Shown: in pieces, positions 32,998 through 40,724 of the stretch | Layout: the number at the start of each line of letters is the position of its first letter | How positions within the stretch are numbered: the stretch's first letter is position 1 | DNA from: Pyxidicoccus xibeiensis | GTDB taxonomy: Bacteria > Myxococcota > Myxococcia > Myxococcales > Myxococcaceae | DNA length: 64,000 nt | Reading direction: 5' to 3' | Assembly: GCF_024198175.1 (NCBI RefSeq) | Contig: NZ_JAJVKV010000008.1 | Coordinates: 372,001-436,000 of the forward strand | The notes under the pieces: model-generated | Told to the model about the DNA's origin: nothing | Database searches by the model: none | The model's input: the letters and a program-made list of their open reading frames with translations, nothing else | Program-made: the position numbers and the translations under genes

Positions 32998-33303
32998 CGG
33001 TGCTCCTCTGGGCTGGAACAGGGGCCTGGATGGGGCCTGGAGGGATTATCCCGGGCACCCCAATCCGGTTGCCTCCAGTGGCTATCAAGCTGACACCGCC
33101 GGGCTTGACGCGTCTGGCGTTGACGCACCCTGACGCGCCCGTGGCTCGGCGGCGCGGGCTCGCGGACGTCGCTTCGGGCGAGGCTTTCGGAGGGCGGTCC
33201 GTGGCCCGGCCTGTCCGCAGCATTCTTCCGGACCCCTGCTGGCAGGTATGCAAGAACCCGCATGACCTGCTAGGTTCTACGCCGACTCGTGGCGAGGCGG
33301 GGC
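32998..33303. other. Divergent 306-bp intergenic region
   Basis: Lies between the start of the unknown 512-residue gene (minus) and the Ser/Thr kinase (plus) and so should contain both promoters. There is no convincing gene, and no clear sigma-70 pair stands out; a TTGACG at 33105-33110 on the plus strand has no good -10 partner. Confidence 0.4.
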
Positions 33304-35331
33304 ATGTCCGGACCAGTGGAAGACAGCAGGGCCTATCCATGGGCGCTCGGGCCCGGCGCGCGGGTGAACCGCTGGCGCGTTCTGGAGCCACTCGGCAGTG
33401 GCAGCTACGGCGCTGTGTACCGGGTGGAGGACGTGGACGCCCCCGGGGTGATGTATGCGCTCAAGCTGGCCCTGCGGCCGTCAGACCCACGCGCCGAGCG
33501 CGAGGTGGCGCTGCTGGCGCGGACGAAGCACCCGAACGTGGTGCGCGTCCACGACTGGGGCCACTGGGAGTCCATGGCCGGCAGCCACCTCTACTTCGTC
33601 ATGGACTGGGTCCAGGGCCTGCCGCTGCACACCTGGGCGGACACCTCCAACCCTCCGCTGCGCGAGCTGGCGCTCGTTGCGGGCTCGCTCGCCCTGACGC
33701 TCGACTGGCTGCATTCGCGGGGTGTGCGCCACCGGGACCTCAAGCCCGAGCACATCCTCATCCGCTCGAGTGACTCGCAGCCCATCCTCATCGACTTCGG
33801 CGTGGGACGGCAGGAGGGGGCCAGCACGCTCACCTCGACGGTCGTGCCTCCGGGCACCGTGCACCTGCGCAGCCCCGAGGCCCTCGACTTCCACCGCCTC
33901 CACTTCCGCCAGGCCGGAGCGCGCTATGCGTTCAAGCCTACCGACGACCTGTATGCGCTCGGCGTGTGTCTCTTCCGCGCACTGACCGGGCACTACCCGT
34001 TCCCTCCCGAGATTCCTGGCGACCTGCTGATGCTCGCCATCCTCGCGCACGTGCCGCCGCCCGTGGCCGCCATCAACCGCCGGGTGCCTCCGGCGCTCAG
34101 CGAGGTCGTGGCCCGGCTGCTGGAGAAGAAGCCCCAGGCTCGCTACGGGGCCGGACACGAGCTGCATCAGGCGCTCGTGGCCGCGATGGAGCTCGGCCCG
34201 GTGCAAGCCTGGGAGCAGCGGGTGTTCGCCTGGGAAGCGGGGTCGGAGCTGGCAGACCCCTCCGCTCGGCGCACGGTGCGGCCGGACTGGCCCACGGCTC
34301 CGGGCACTCCACCTCCAGCGCGGGAGAGCCCCGCCCGGGCGCGCTCGACGGGTGGGCGGTTCGTCGGCGGGCGCATGTCGTCGCCGCCCTCCGCCGTGGC
34401 GGACTCCACGGCGCCCGCGCTGACTTTGGTTCGTGTGGACCGTGACACGTGGCCTCGAGGGCGGGCCGCCAGCGTCACGGGAAGGCGGCGCGTTCGTCGT
34501 GCGGTCCTGATGGTGGTGGGGGGGCTGGCGGTGCTTGGCCTCGTGACCGCGGTGGCCAGCTGGCGCGGGGGAGGGGTAGGGGCCTCCTCCGAGGGCTTGG
34601 AGGCTGGTTCCACTCAGGCTCGGCCGCTGGCAGACGCGTCGGTTCGGGCGGGGGATGCTCCTGGCGGGACTTCGGCGCCGGGGATGGCAGTGGCGACGTC
34701 CTTGGAGGAGAGCCCGGCCAGCGCGGATGCTGCGGCCATGACCCAGACCCAGGACAGCTCTGACGTGAAGACTCCTACACTCTCCAAGCCTGCCGCGACG
34801 AAGCGCGTGAAGACACCGGATGCAGTGCGCGCCGCGGTTGGGGCGGTCGCCGCATGCCTCGGCGCGGCCTGCTCCGGTCCCCAGCAGGCCGAGCCACCTC
34901 GGGCTCTCGCGGCGCTGCGACAGGCGCGGCCTCCGCCCGAGGAGTGCCCGCAGGGCTCGGTGGAGGCGATGAAGGAGCTCCAGATCGGCAAGGTCGGCGC
35001 CGATTTCCCAGATGGAAGCTTCATTCCGTTCGAGATGAGCAGCGAGGCCATCCTGAGAGAGGGGCCCGTGGTGTTCGTGATCGAAGATCTGTGGGGGACG
35101 TTGCCTAAAGTCGGGACCACCGTGGCTGGGCGACTGTTCTTCGCCGAGGGTCGCGTCCATGGCTGGTTCACCGAGGCTCGTACGAAGGATGGCCGGCGCT
35201 TCCCCGTCTGCATGGAGTTGATGGATGGCGACCTTCGCCAGGGCATGGAGGTGCAAGGGCCAGGAGCGGAACCCGGCACGGTCATCACGTTGCCGGTGGC
35301 GAAGCTCGGACAGGTGAAGCGCTTCAAGTGA
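33304..35331 (+). CDS. Membrane Ser/Thr protein kinase (Hanks type)
   Basis: 675 residues. The kinase domain (about 20-290) has the glycine loop LGSGSYGAVY, the lysine in MYALKLAL, the catalytic loop HRDLKPEHILI and the metal-binding DFG in ILIDFGVGRQ. A Pro-rich linker and a single membrane helix (about 395-420, AVLMVVGGLAVLGLVTAVAS) are followed by a Ser/Ala-rich stalk and an extracytoplasmic C-terminal domain of about 180 residues (FPDGSFIPFEMSSEAILREG, VAGRLFFAEGRVHGWFTEA). All catalytic residues are intact. The ATG at 33304 is preferred over a GTG at 33289, with GGCGGGG upstream. A DUF2381-type exported protein gene follows, a common myxobacterial pairing. Confidence 0.92.
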   Translation: MSGPVEDSRAYPWALGPGARVNRWRVLEPLGSGSYGAVYRVEDVDAPGVMYALKLALRPSDPRAEREVALLARTKHPNVVRVHDWGHWESMAGSHLYFVMDWVQGLPLHTWADTSNPPLRELALVAGSLALTLDWLHSRGVRHRDLKPEHILIRSSDSQPILIDFGVGRQEGASTLTSTVVPPGTVHLRSPEALDFHRLHFRQAGARYAFKPTDDLYALGVCLFRALTGHYPFPPEIPGDLLMLAILAHVPPPVAAINRRVPPALSEVVARLLEKKPQARYGAGHELHQALVAAMELGPVQAWEQRVFAWEAGSELADPSARRTVRPDWPTAPGTPPPARESPARARSTGGRFVGGRMSSPPSAVADSTAPALTLVRVDRDTWPRGRAASVTGRRRVRRAVLMVVGGLAVLGLVTAVASWRGGGVGASSEGLEAGSTQARPLADASVRAGDAPGGTSAPGMAVATSLEESPASADAAAMTQTQDSSDVKTPTLSKPAATKRVKTPDAVRAAVGAVAACLGAACSGPQQAEPPRALAALRQARPPPEECPQGSVEAMKELQIGKVGADFPDGSFIPFEMSSEAILREGPVVFVIEDLWGTLPKVGTTVAGRLFFAEGRVHGWFTEARTKDGRRFPVCMELMDGDLRQGMEVQGPGAEPGTVITLPVAKLGQVKRFK

Positions 35332-35437
35332 CACGGTGCTGGCCGCCGCACGGGCCGCGGCCTTTGTCCGGCGGCAGCCTCGTCCAGAGGCTGCCCTCAT
35401 GAGAGCCAGGGGCGTGACCTCCAGGAGATTCCGTTTC

Positions 35438-36361
35438 ATGCGCCTACTCCCCGTTTCTCTGCTGGCGCTCGTCCTCGTGACGGGCCGGGACGCCGCCGCG
35501 CAGCCGCCTCTGCCCGAGACAGGCCTCCGACGTATCGACTTGCGCGCCGGTGCAGCCGGTACGGAGCCCGAGCTCCATATTCGTGCCGGTGTTTCCACGG
35601 TGCTCACCTTCGACAAGAAGCTTGCGCGTGATTCGTCGGGACGGTTCCAGGTGGAGTTGGAGCGGGCCTCCTCCTTCACGCGGGCGGACTCGGGCGAGTT
35701 CGTCCTCCTTCTGGTGCCCTCTGATGCTCTGAAGTCGGGAGACACGGTGCGGCTGACCGTGCGCTTCGAGGATGGCGAGGCCCCCCAGATGGCCACCTTC
35801 GGCCTGGTGGTGAGCAGGGACCGGGCGGATCGTCTGGTGGAGGTGCTCTGCGAACCACGCCCCGTGGAGTCATGTCCGCGTGAGCTGCAAGAGGCCCGGG
35901 CCGCTGTGCTCCAGTGTCAGGAGGCGCTGGACCGGGCCCAGACCGCGCCCGGAGGCCTGACGGCCCTGCGGGTCTCCGGAGCCCTCGCTGATCGCGGAGT
36001 CGTGGCTCGGAACCTCTCAGACGTGGCCGTCCGGGGGCGACAAGGTGCGTTCGTGACGAAGCAGTTGCGTACCTACCGCGCGGCCCGCCGGGTGCTCGTG
36101 GAGCTTTTGTTGCGAGCCCAGGAGCCCGGGGCGCCTTGGACGGCACGGAACGCGTCGCTTGCGGGGCCCGGAGGTGAGCTGCTGAAGATCCTGTCCGTGT
36201 GGCAGGCGTCGCCTGTCACTTCGGATGCTCCAGAGCGCATCCTGGTGGAGGCGGAAGCCGACCGTTTCTTGTCCCCGGAGTCGTGGACGCTGTGGCTGTC
36301 AGAGGACGGGGGCGGGCGAGCCCTGGTCCTGGGCGGCGTCGTCTTTGCCCCCATGGAGTGA
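35438..36361 (+). CDS. DUF2381-family exported protein
   Basis: 307-residue exported protein of the myxobacterial DUF2381 family. The signal peptide is MRLLPVSLLALVLVTG...AAA, then an N-terminal beta domain (ELHIRAGVSTVLTFDKKLAR, FVLLLVPSDALKSGDTVRLT, MATFGLVVSRDRADRLVEV). A helical middle part with CPRELQEARAAVLQCQEALD holds two cysteines, and a C-terminal beta part ends ALVLGGVVFAPME. The ATG at 35438 has AGGAG about 10 bases upstream and starts the signal peptide; a longer frame from 35336 is not used. It lies about 105 bp after the kinase, so probably one operon. Biochemical function unknown. Confidence 0.85.
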   Translation: MRLLPVSLLALVLVTGRDAAAQPPLPETGLRRIDLRAGAAGTEPELHIRAGVSTVLTFDKKLARDSSGRFQVELERASSFTRADSGEFVLLLVPSDALKSGDTVRLTVRFEDGEAPQMATFGLVVSRDRADRLVEVLCEPRPVESCPRELQEARAAVLQCQEALDRAQTAPGGLTALRVSGALADRGVVARNLSDVAVRGRQGAFVTKQLRTYRAARRVLVELLLRAQEPGAPWTARNASLAGPGGELLKILSVWQASPVTSDAPERILVEAEADRFLSPESWTLWLSEDGGGRALVLGGVVFAPME

Positions 36362-36503
36362 AGCGGGGGCGATGCGGCTCGGGCAGCTCCAGAGTGAGCC
36401 TTCATCGATCACAGATGTCTCCTCGCGGACCTGCCTTCCTGGGGGGCGAGGTCGCGCCAGCCAGGGCGATGGCTCCCGCCAGCACCTGCGCGGAGGTATG
36501 AAG

Positions 36504-36956
36504 ATGAGCACGATTCCTGTTTCGAGAGCTGTCATCGGTGCCCTGCTGCTGGGGCCGCTCGCGGTCCCCGGCACCGCGTCCGCGCAGGAGCCCATGTGCG
36601 AGGAGCTCTGCACCTCGAGCAGTCCTTGCGAATGGGACTGCTACACCTGCGACGGCGACTGCTACTACAACCCGGCTCGCATGAGCACGTGTGGCGAGTC
36701 CTGGACCTGCGACCGCTGCTGGCCGTACGGCGAATGGGTCGAGACCGATCGCAGGTTCAAGCACTTCTTCGACAAGAACTGGTGGGTCTACGCGGAGATC
36801 TGGGGCGTGCAGGAGATCGACGAGTACCGCGACTCCTCCTGTGGCCGTGAGTATCGGACCCGCTGCGACGAGTTCCACGTCATGTCCTGGGCGGACTGTG
36901 AGTATCTGTGGCAAGGCTACGGCTACATCTGCCCGGGAACAGGCGGCTGCGGGTGA
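36504..36956 (+). CDS. Small cysteine-rich secreted protein
   Basis: 150 residues, not recognised. The signal peptide is MSTIPVSRAVIGALLLGPLAV followed by TASA, with cleavage before QEPMCEE. The mature part has about 16 cysteines in regular spacing (CEELCTSSSPCEWDCYTC, DGDCYY, CGESWTCDRCW, SCGREYRTRC, DCEY, ending CPGTGGCG), so many disulphides are expected. It is rich in Trp, Tyr and acidic residues. GGAGGT is spaced correctly for the ATG at 36504; ATG 36498 is directly abutted and unlikely. Plausibly an extracellular or outer-surface protein. Confidence 0.75.
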   Translation: MSTIPVSRAVIGALLLGPLAVPGTASAQEPMCEELCTSSSPCEWDCYTCDGDCYYNPARMSTCGESWTCDRCWPYGEWVETDRRFKHFFDKNWWVYAEIWGVQEIDEYRDSSCGREYRTRCDEFHVMSWADCEYLWQGYGYICPGTGGCG

Positions 36957-37254
36957 GAGGCTCGCCCCGGTCCGTCATTCGTGGGGGCGAGGACACCAGG
37001 GCACGCCTCTGGGGCCTGCCGCTTCACACGCATGGGTGGGTCCCTCGCGCCCCTTGAACTCGGAATTCCTCATTTTCTGAAATTGTCTGGAGCCCTTCAG
37101 CAAAGACAGGCGTTAATCGACACGCCTCATGCCCCACAGGCGGGAGGCCCATTCACCGGGCAGCAGAGCCGCCGATTCACGTTTGGCATTACAGGCGTCG
37201 CGCCGCACCTTGGCCTCCTCCGGTCCCCCAACCGGAGTTTCCAAGGAGAATGCC
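36957..37254. other. 298-bp gap with an AT-rich pocket
   Basis: No gene is supported. Bases 37053-37085 are conspicuously AT-rich (TTGAAC at 37053-37058, then ATTCCTCATTTTCTGAAATTG), a likely promoter zone for the lipoprotein at 37255, but no clean -35/-10 pair is seen. Confidence 0.35.
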
Positions 37255-38025
37255 TTGCTTCGATTGAACCCCCGCTTCGCTGTCCTGCTGTTCGCAACCA
37301 CCCTGGGCGGCTGCGGCCCCGAGGAGCTGCTGGAGGAATCAGGGACGGAGCCCGAGGCTGTCCTGGCTACCACGGAACAGGAGCTGCCCTCGTCTGGTGG
37401 ATACACCTGGTCGACGCCCAATCCGGCGACCCCCATGGGTACCACTTCGGACCGGTTCTGCTTCCTGGACCGGGTCCGGGGGGCCTTCAATGGTCCCGGT
37501 GACCATGTGCGTGTCTTCGCGGCCGACGCGAGCTGGTACGTCCACGGCAACGCCGGTGCCACACAGGCCAGTGGCCGGTGCGCTCGCCGGAGCGGCGGCA
37601 CCCTCTCCGGCGAGTACGAATGGACGCCGGGCCAGAGCCTCCCGACGAACATGGGCACCGCCTCGGGGCGGGTGTGCTTCCTTACGCGCGTGGATGGCGA
37701 CTTCAATGGCGCGGCGCACTGGGTCCGGGCCTACGTGAGCGGCGGCTCCTGGTTCCTGTTCGGCTCCTCGAGCAAGGCCTATGGACGCGCCCGGGCCCGG
37801 TGCATCACCGTGCCCTCCTACAGCGGCGAGTACTTCTGGAACCAGGGCCAGACCTACGCCGAGCACATGGGCAAGTCCACCAACCGCGTCTGCGCCCTGA
37901 CGTACCTCGCGGGTGAGTTCTCCGGCTGGAACGAGTACGTGGACATCTTCGAATCGGCGGGCTCCTGGTACCTCACCGGCAGCTCCTCGACTCACGGCAT
38001 CTCCGTCAGGGCGCGCTGCTTCTGA
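37255..38025 (+). CDS. Lipoprotein with three tandem 65-residue repeats
   Basis: 256 residues with a TTG start (AAGGAG six bases upstream). The signal peptide is MLRLNPRFAVLLFATTLGGC with lipobox LGGC. After an acidic linker come three repeats: GGYTWSTPNPATPMGTTSDR, GEYEWTPGQSLPTNMGTASG and GEYFWNQGQTYAEHMGKSTN, each followed by VCFL/VCAL, a central FNG or FSGW turn, an SWYL/SWFL strand and a final ARC or RARC. Each repeat holds two cysteines, probably one disulphide per repeat. This looks like a beta-rich surface or sugar-binding-type domain, but I do not recognise a named family. It converges on the DUF1501 gene across a strong hairpin. Confidence 0.78.
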   Translation: MLRLNPRFAVLLFATTLGGCGPEELLEESGTEPEAVLATTEQELPSSGGYTWSTPNPATPMGTTSDRFCFLDRVRGAFNGPGDHVRVFAADASWYVHGNAGATQASGRCARRSGGTLSGEYEWTPGQSLPTNMGTASGRVCFLTRVDGDFNGAAHWVRAYVSGGSWFLFGSSSKAYGRARARCITVPSYSGEYFWNQGQTYAEHMGKSTNRVCALTYLAGEFSGWNEYVDIFESAGSWYLTGSSSTHGISVRARCF

Positions 38026-38078
38026 CACGCCCCTGACGAACGGCGCGGCCCTCCCGGAACCTCGAGGCCCAGGGCTGC

Positions 38079-38111
38079 TGACGCGGGCGCCACTCACGCG
38101 CGCCCGCGTCA
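38079..38111. terminator. Bidirectional hairpin between convergent genes
   Basis: Perfect 12-bp stem (TGACGCGGGCGC at 38079-38090 with GCGCCCGCGTCA at 38100-38111), 9-nt loop, in the 95-bp gap between convergent genes. It has no T-run on either side, so termination may rely on Rho or on stem strength alone. Confidence 0.55.
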
Positions 38112-38120
38112 CCGCTCCGC

Positions 38121-39713
38121 TCAGCGCCTGACGACGCCGTCGAAGATGCCGTAGCCTCCCGGGATGAAGAAGTCCTTCCCGGGCATGAGCCCATAGGCGC
38201 CGAGCACCGTCGCCGCGATGTCCTGCGAGTTCGGGGTCCGCGTCACTACGTCCCCGGACTCCTCGACGAGCTTCACCGGAATGCCCATGGGGGAGCCCTC
38301 CATCCGCTCGTCGTAACCGCCAATCATCTGGTTCCCCTGGATGCCGCCCCCCACCAGCAGGGCACACGTCGCCGGGTGGTGGTCGCTGCCCACCTTGGGG
38401 AACGTCCGCCCGAAGTCGCTGTAGACGTAGACGAGCGTCTCATCCAGCAGCGAGCGCGACGGGTCCGAGCGGCTCGGCGTCAGGCTCATCTCCAGGCACA
38501 TGCGCCCCACCATCTCGAAGGCGATGCGCAGGTACTGCGCATGCGTGATCTGCCCGTTGACGAAGTGGGAGTCGAAGGTGAAGCCCTCGATGCTCGTCCC
38601 CCGCAGCGTGACGGTCGTCACCAGGTCGGACTTCAACAGCTGCAGCGCGAACGCATAGTCGCCCATCGAGTCCATCTTGCCGCAGGCATCCCGATAGCCC
38701 ATGCAGGCCATCCAGTCCTCGGGATAGGCGGGGTCGGCCTTGAGCTTCTCCCAGGCGGGCGTCTTCTCCAGCACCGACAGCATGTCCCGGCGAATCGTGC
38801 GGCTGGCGCCCTTGTACGTGTCGTAGAGCTGCTCCAGGTACCCGTCCGTTCCGGCGCTGGAGGTGCCACGCTCGCGGCGCACCGCCTTGAGCAGGGCCGC
38901 GTCCACCGCCGTCGCGGGCACCGTGCCCGACATCGGCGTGCCGTCGAAGGCGAGGTCCGGCACCTCCTGCCGCGCTCGCAGGCCGTGCCACGTGCCGGCT
39001 CGCCGGTCGGAGAGCGTGGGCTCCACCGACGCGCTGGAGGGGAGCAGCGTCGGGTTCGCCAGCGCGGGCAGCCCGAGCGCCATCGGCAGCGGCCCACCCA
39101 GGGCGACATTGGGAAGCGGCCGGTCCGGGAAGCGTGACGCCATCGCGTTGGCCACCACGGCCTGCACCGCCGGAGCCCGGAAGGTGGAGCCGGCGACACC
39201 GGACATGCTCGCGATGAGGCCGCTCGCATGCGCCGCCGTCCCCTGGTCCGCTCCCACCAGCAGCACCGCCTTGTCGTAGAGCTTGTACCGGGGGTTGGCC
39301 CACACGTAGCCGTCCGGGCGGTAGACCTGGGCGTTGTTGACGACGGGATTCGCCCCTTCCTCGTCCGCCGGGTTGGCCCAGTTCCAGTACACGGGGACGC
39401 GCAGCTTGCGCACCGGCCCGGGGGACAGCAGGTCCACCGGCGAGCGGTCCAGGTGCTCCACCTGCTCGGGGTTGTACCCGTAGGCGTACCTGCCGCCCTG
39501 CGCGGGCGGAATGAACTTCTGGATGCCCGCGCGAGTCATCGGCGCGAAGAAGGACTCCCAATGGAGGCCGCCCACCAGGTAAATGGCCAGCATCTTCGTG
39601 GGTCTGCCCGACGCGGACTGCGCCATCGCCGTCGGCAGTCCATACCGCGCCAGCAGCCCGACCTGCGCAGCCCCGAAGGCCGCTTGAAAGAGATTGCGAC
39701 GAGAGAGCTTCAT
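38121..39713 (-). CDS. DUF1501 protein, Tat-exported
   Basis: 530 residues of the DUF1501 (alkaline-phosphatase/sulfatase-like fold) family. The N-terminal Tat signal is MKLSRRNLFQAAFGAAQVGL with the RR motif. The body has AIYLVGGLHWESFF near the start, a GADQGTAAHASGL segment, ETLVYVYSDFGRTFPKVGSD, then HHPATCALLVGGGIQGNQMI and a C-terminal DIAATVLGAYG. The DFGR...HH element is where sulfatase-like enzymes hold metal ligands. It is the last of a three-gene minus operon with two haem-motif lipoproteins; such sets are widespread but without a proven function. The ATG lies 9 bp after the preceding gene. Confidence 0.88.
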   Translation of the reverse strand: MKLSRRNLFQAAFGAAQVGLLARYGLPTAMAQSASGRPTKMLAIYLVGGLHWESFFAPMTRAGIQKFIPPAQGGRYAYGYNPEQVEHLDRSPVDLLSPGPVRKLRVPVYWNWANPADEEGANPVVNNAQVYRPDGYVWANPRYKLYDKAVLLVGADQGTAAHASGLIASMSGVAGSTFRAPAVQAVVANAMASRFPDRPLPNVALGGPLPMALGLPALANPTLLPSSASVEPTLSDRRAGTWHGLRARQEVPDLAFDGTPMSGTVPATAVDAALLKAVRRERGTSSAGTDGYLEQLYDTYKGASRTIRRDMLSVLEKTPAWEKLKADPAYPEDWMACMGYRDACGKMDSMGDYAFALQLLKSDLVTTVTLRGTSIEGFTFDSHFVNGQITHAQYLRIAFEMVGRMCLEMSLTPSRSDPSRSLLDETLVYVYSDFGRTFPKVGSDHHPATCALLVGGGIQGNQMIGGYDERMEGSPMGIPVKLVEESGDVVTRTPNSQDIAATVLGAYGLMPGKDFFIPGGYGIFDGVVRR

Positions 39714-39721
39714 GGCGGGCC

Positions 39722-40723
39722 TCAGTAGAAAACCCAGTGCGGGTGGCGGATGAAGTACGAGCAGACCCCCACGTAGGCGGGTTCGGTGTCAGTCGGCGTC
39801 GCGAGCGGCACGAAGACGTCCGTGTACAGCTCGTCCACCTGCGCGTCGGTGAAGCGCTCTCCCAGGAAGTGGAGCGACCAGCGCTTCAGCGTGGCCTTGA
39901 CCTCGGCCGGGTCCGCCGTGCGCGCCGCGCCCTTGGGGAACAGCGCCGTGTTGTCCTGCTTGTCCAAGGCCCGCCGGCACCAGCGCTGGGAGATCTGCGT
40001 CAGGTTCAGTGCCAGCGTGGGCGAGGGGGTCTGGTCCGCGGAGACCTGGTTCATCACCGAGCCTCCGCCCAGCCCGTGGTAGCGCTCGCCGCTGATGTAC
40101 TGCCGGGGGGAGGGGATGGCGTCCGGCGACTGGAGCGGGAGGTACTCCTCGCCCCGGGACTCCGCCATGTCGAAGCCGAACTCCTTCGCGTTGACGAAGA
40201 AGTCGTCGTACCCCAGCCCGAGCTGCTGATAGAGCGCGCGCTGCATCTGGTCCGCGCTCATGCGGGTGATGCGCGGGGCGTCGCGGTCCGGCCGGGCATC
40301 GCGCTGCTGCTCGCCGAGCCCTTGAACCCAGGCGCGTACCGCCTCCACGGAGAGCGTCGCGGTGCCTTCCGAGACGAGCTGCGCGTACGTCTTCTGGCCG
40401 ATGGGCATCTGCTTGAAGGAGCCGGTGCCCCGGCCCTCCAAGAGCCGCACCAGCTCGCTGTCATCGGGGCTGCCCGCCTTCACCAGCCGGGTGTCCGAGA
40501 CGAGCAGGCCCTGGAAGGCCTCCACCGAGGCGAAGTAGCCGCGCGCGCCCTGCTCGTGACAGCCCGCGCAGTGCGGCTTGAGGCCCTCCATGACGCGCAG
40601 GGTCTCCGAGGTGGCCGGCGTGCCGCAGGCCGCCTGCGCCTGGCCGCGGATGGTGGAGGCAGTCCCCTCCGAGCGACAGGCGGCAAGCCAGGGGAGCACG
40701 AGGAGCAATGCGTAGCGGTTCAT
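39722..40723 (-). CDS. Lipoprotein with a single c-type haem motif
   Basis: 333 residues. The lipoprotein signal is MNRYALLLVLPWLAAC. A cytochrome-c-like motif follows at KPHCAGCHEQGARGYF, with a possible distal methionine in SFKQMPIGQKTYAQL. The C-terminal two thirds (VRAWVQGLGEQQRDARPD, MSADQMQRALYQQLGLGYDD) resemble the DUF1549/DUF1588 type found beside DUF1501 genes. It may be an electron-transfer partner of the DUF1501 protein (inference). One base separates the upstream stop from its ATG, so the genes are coupled. Confidence 0.8.
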   Translation of the reverse strand: MNRYALLLVLPWLAACRSEGTASTIRGQAQAACGTPATSETLRVMEGLKPHCAGCHEQGARGYFASVEAFQGLLVSDTRLVKAGSPDDSELVRLLEGRGTGSFKQMPIGQKTYAQLVSEGTATLSVEAVRAWVQGLGEQQRDARPDRDAPRITRMSADQMQRALYQQLGLGYDDFFVNAKEFGFDMAESRGEEYLPLQSPDAIPSPRQYISGERYHGLGGGSVMNQVSADQTPSPTLALNLTQISQRWCRRALDKQDNTALFPKGAARTADPAEVKATLKRWSLHFLGERFTDAQVDELYTDVFVPLATPTDTEPAYVGVCSYFIRHPHWVFY

Positions 40724-40724
40724 G

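Noticed and set aside
33481..35796. 771-residue minus-strand open frame over the kinase
   Set aside because: Shadow of the kinase and DUF2381 genes; composition typical of antisense high-GC frames.
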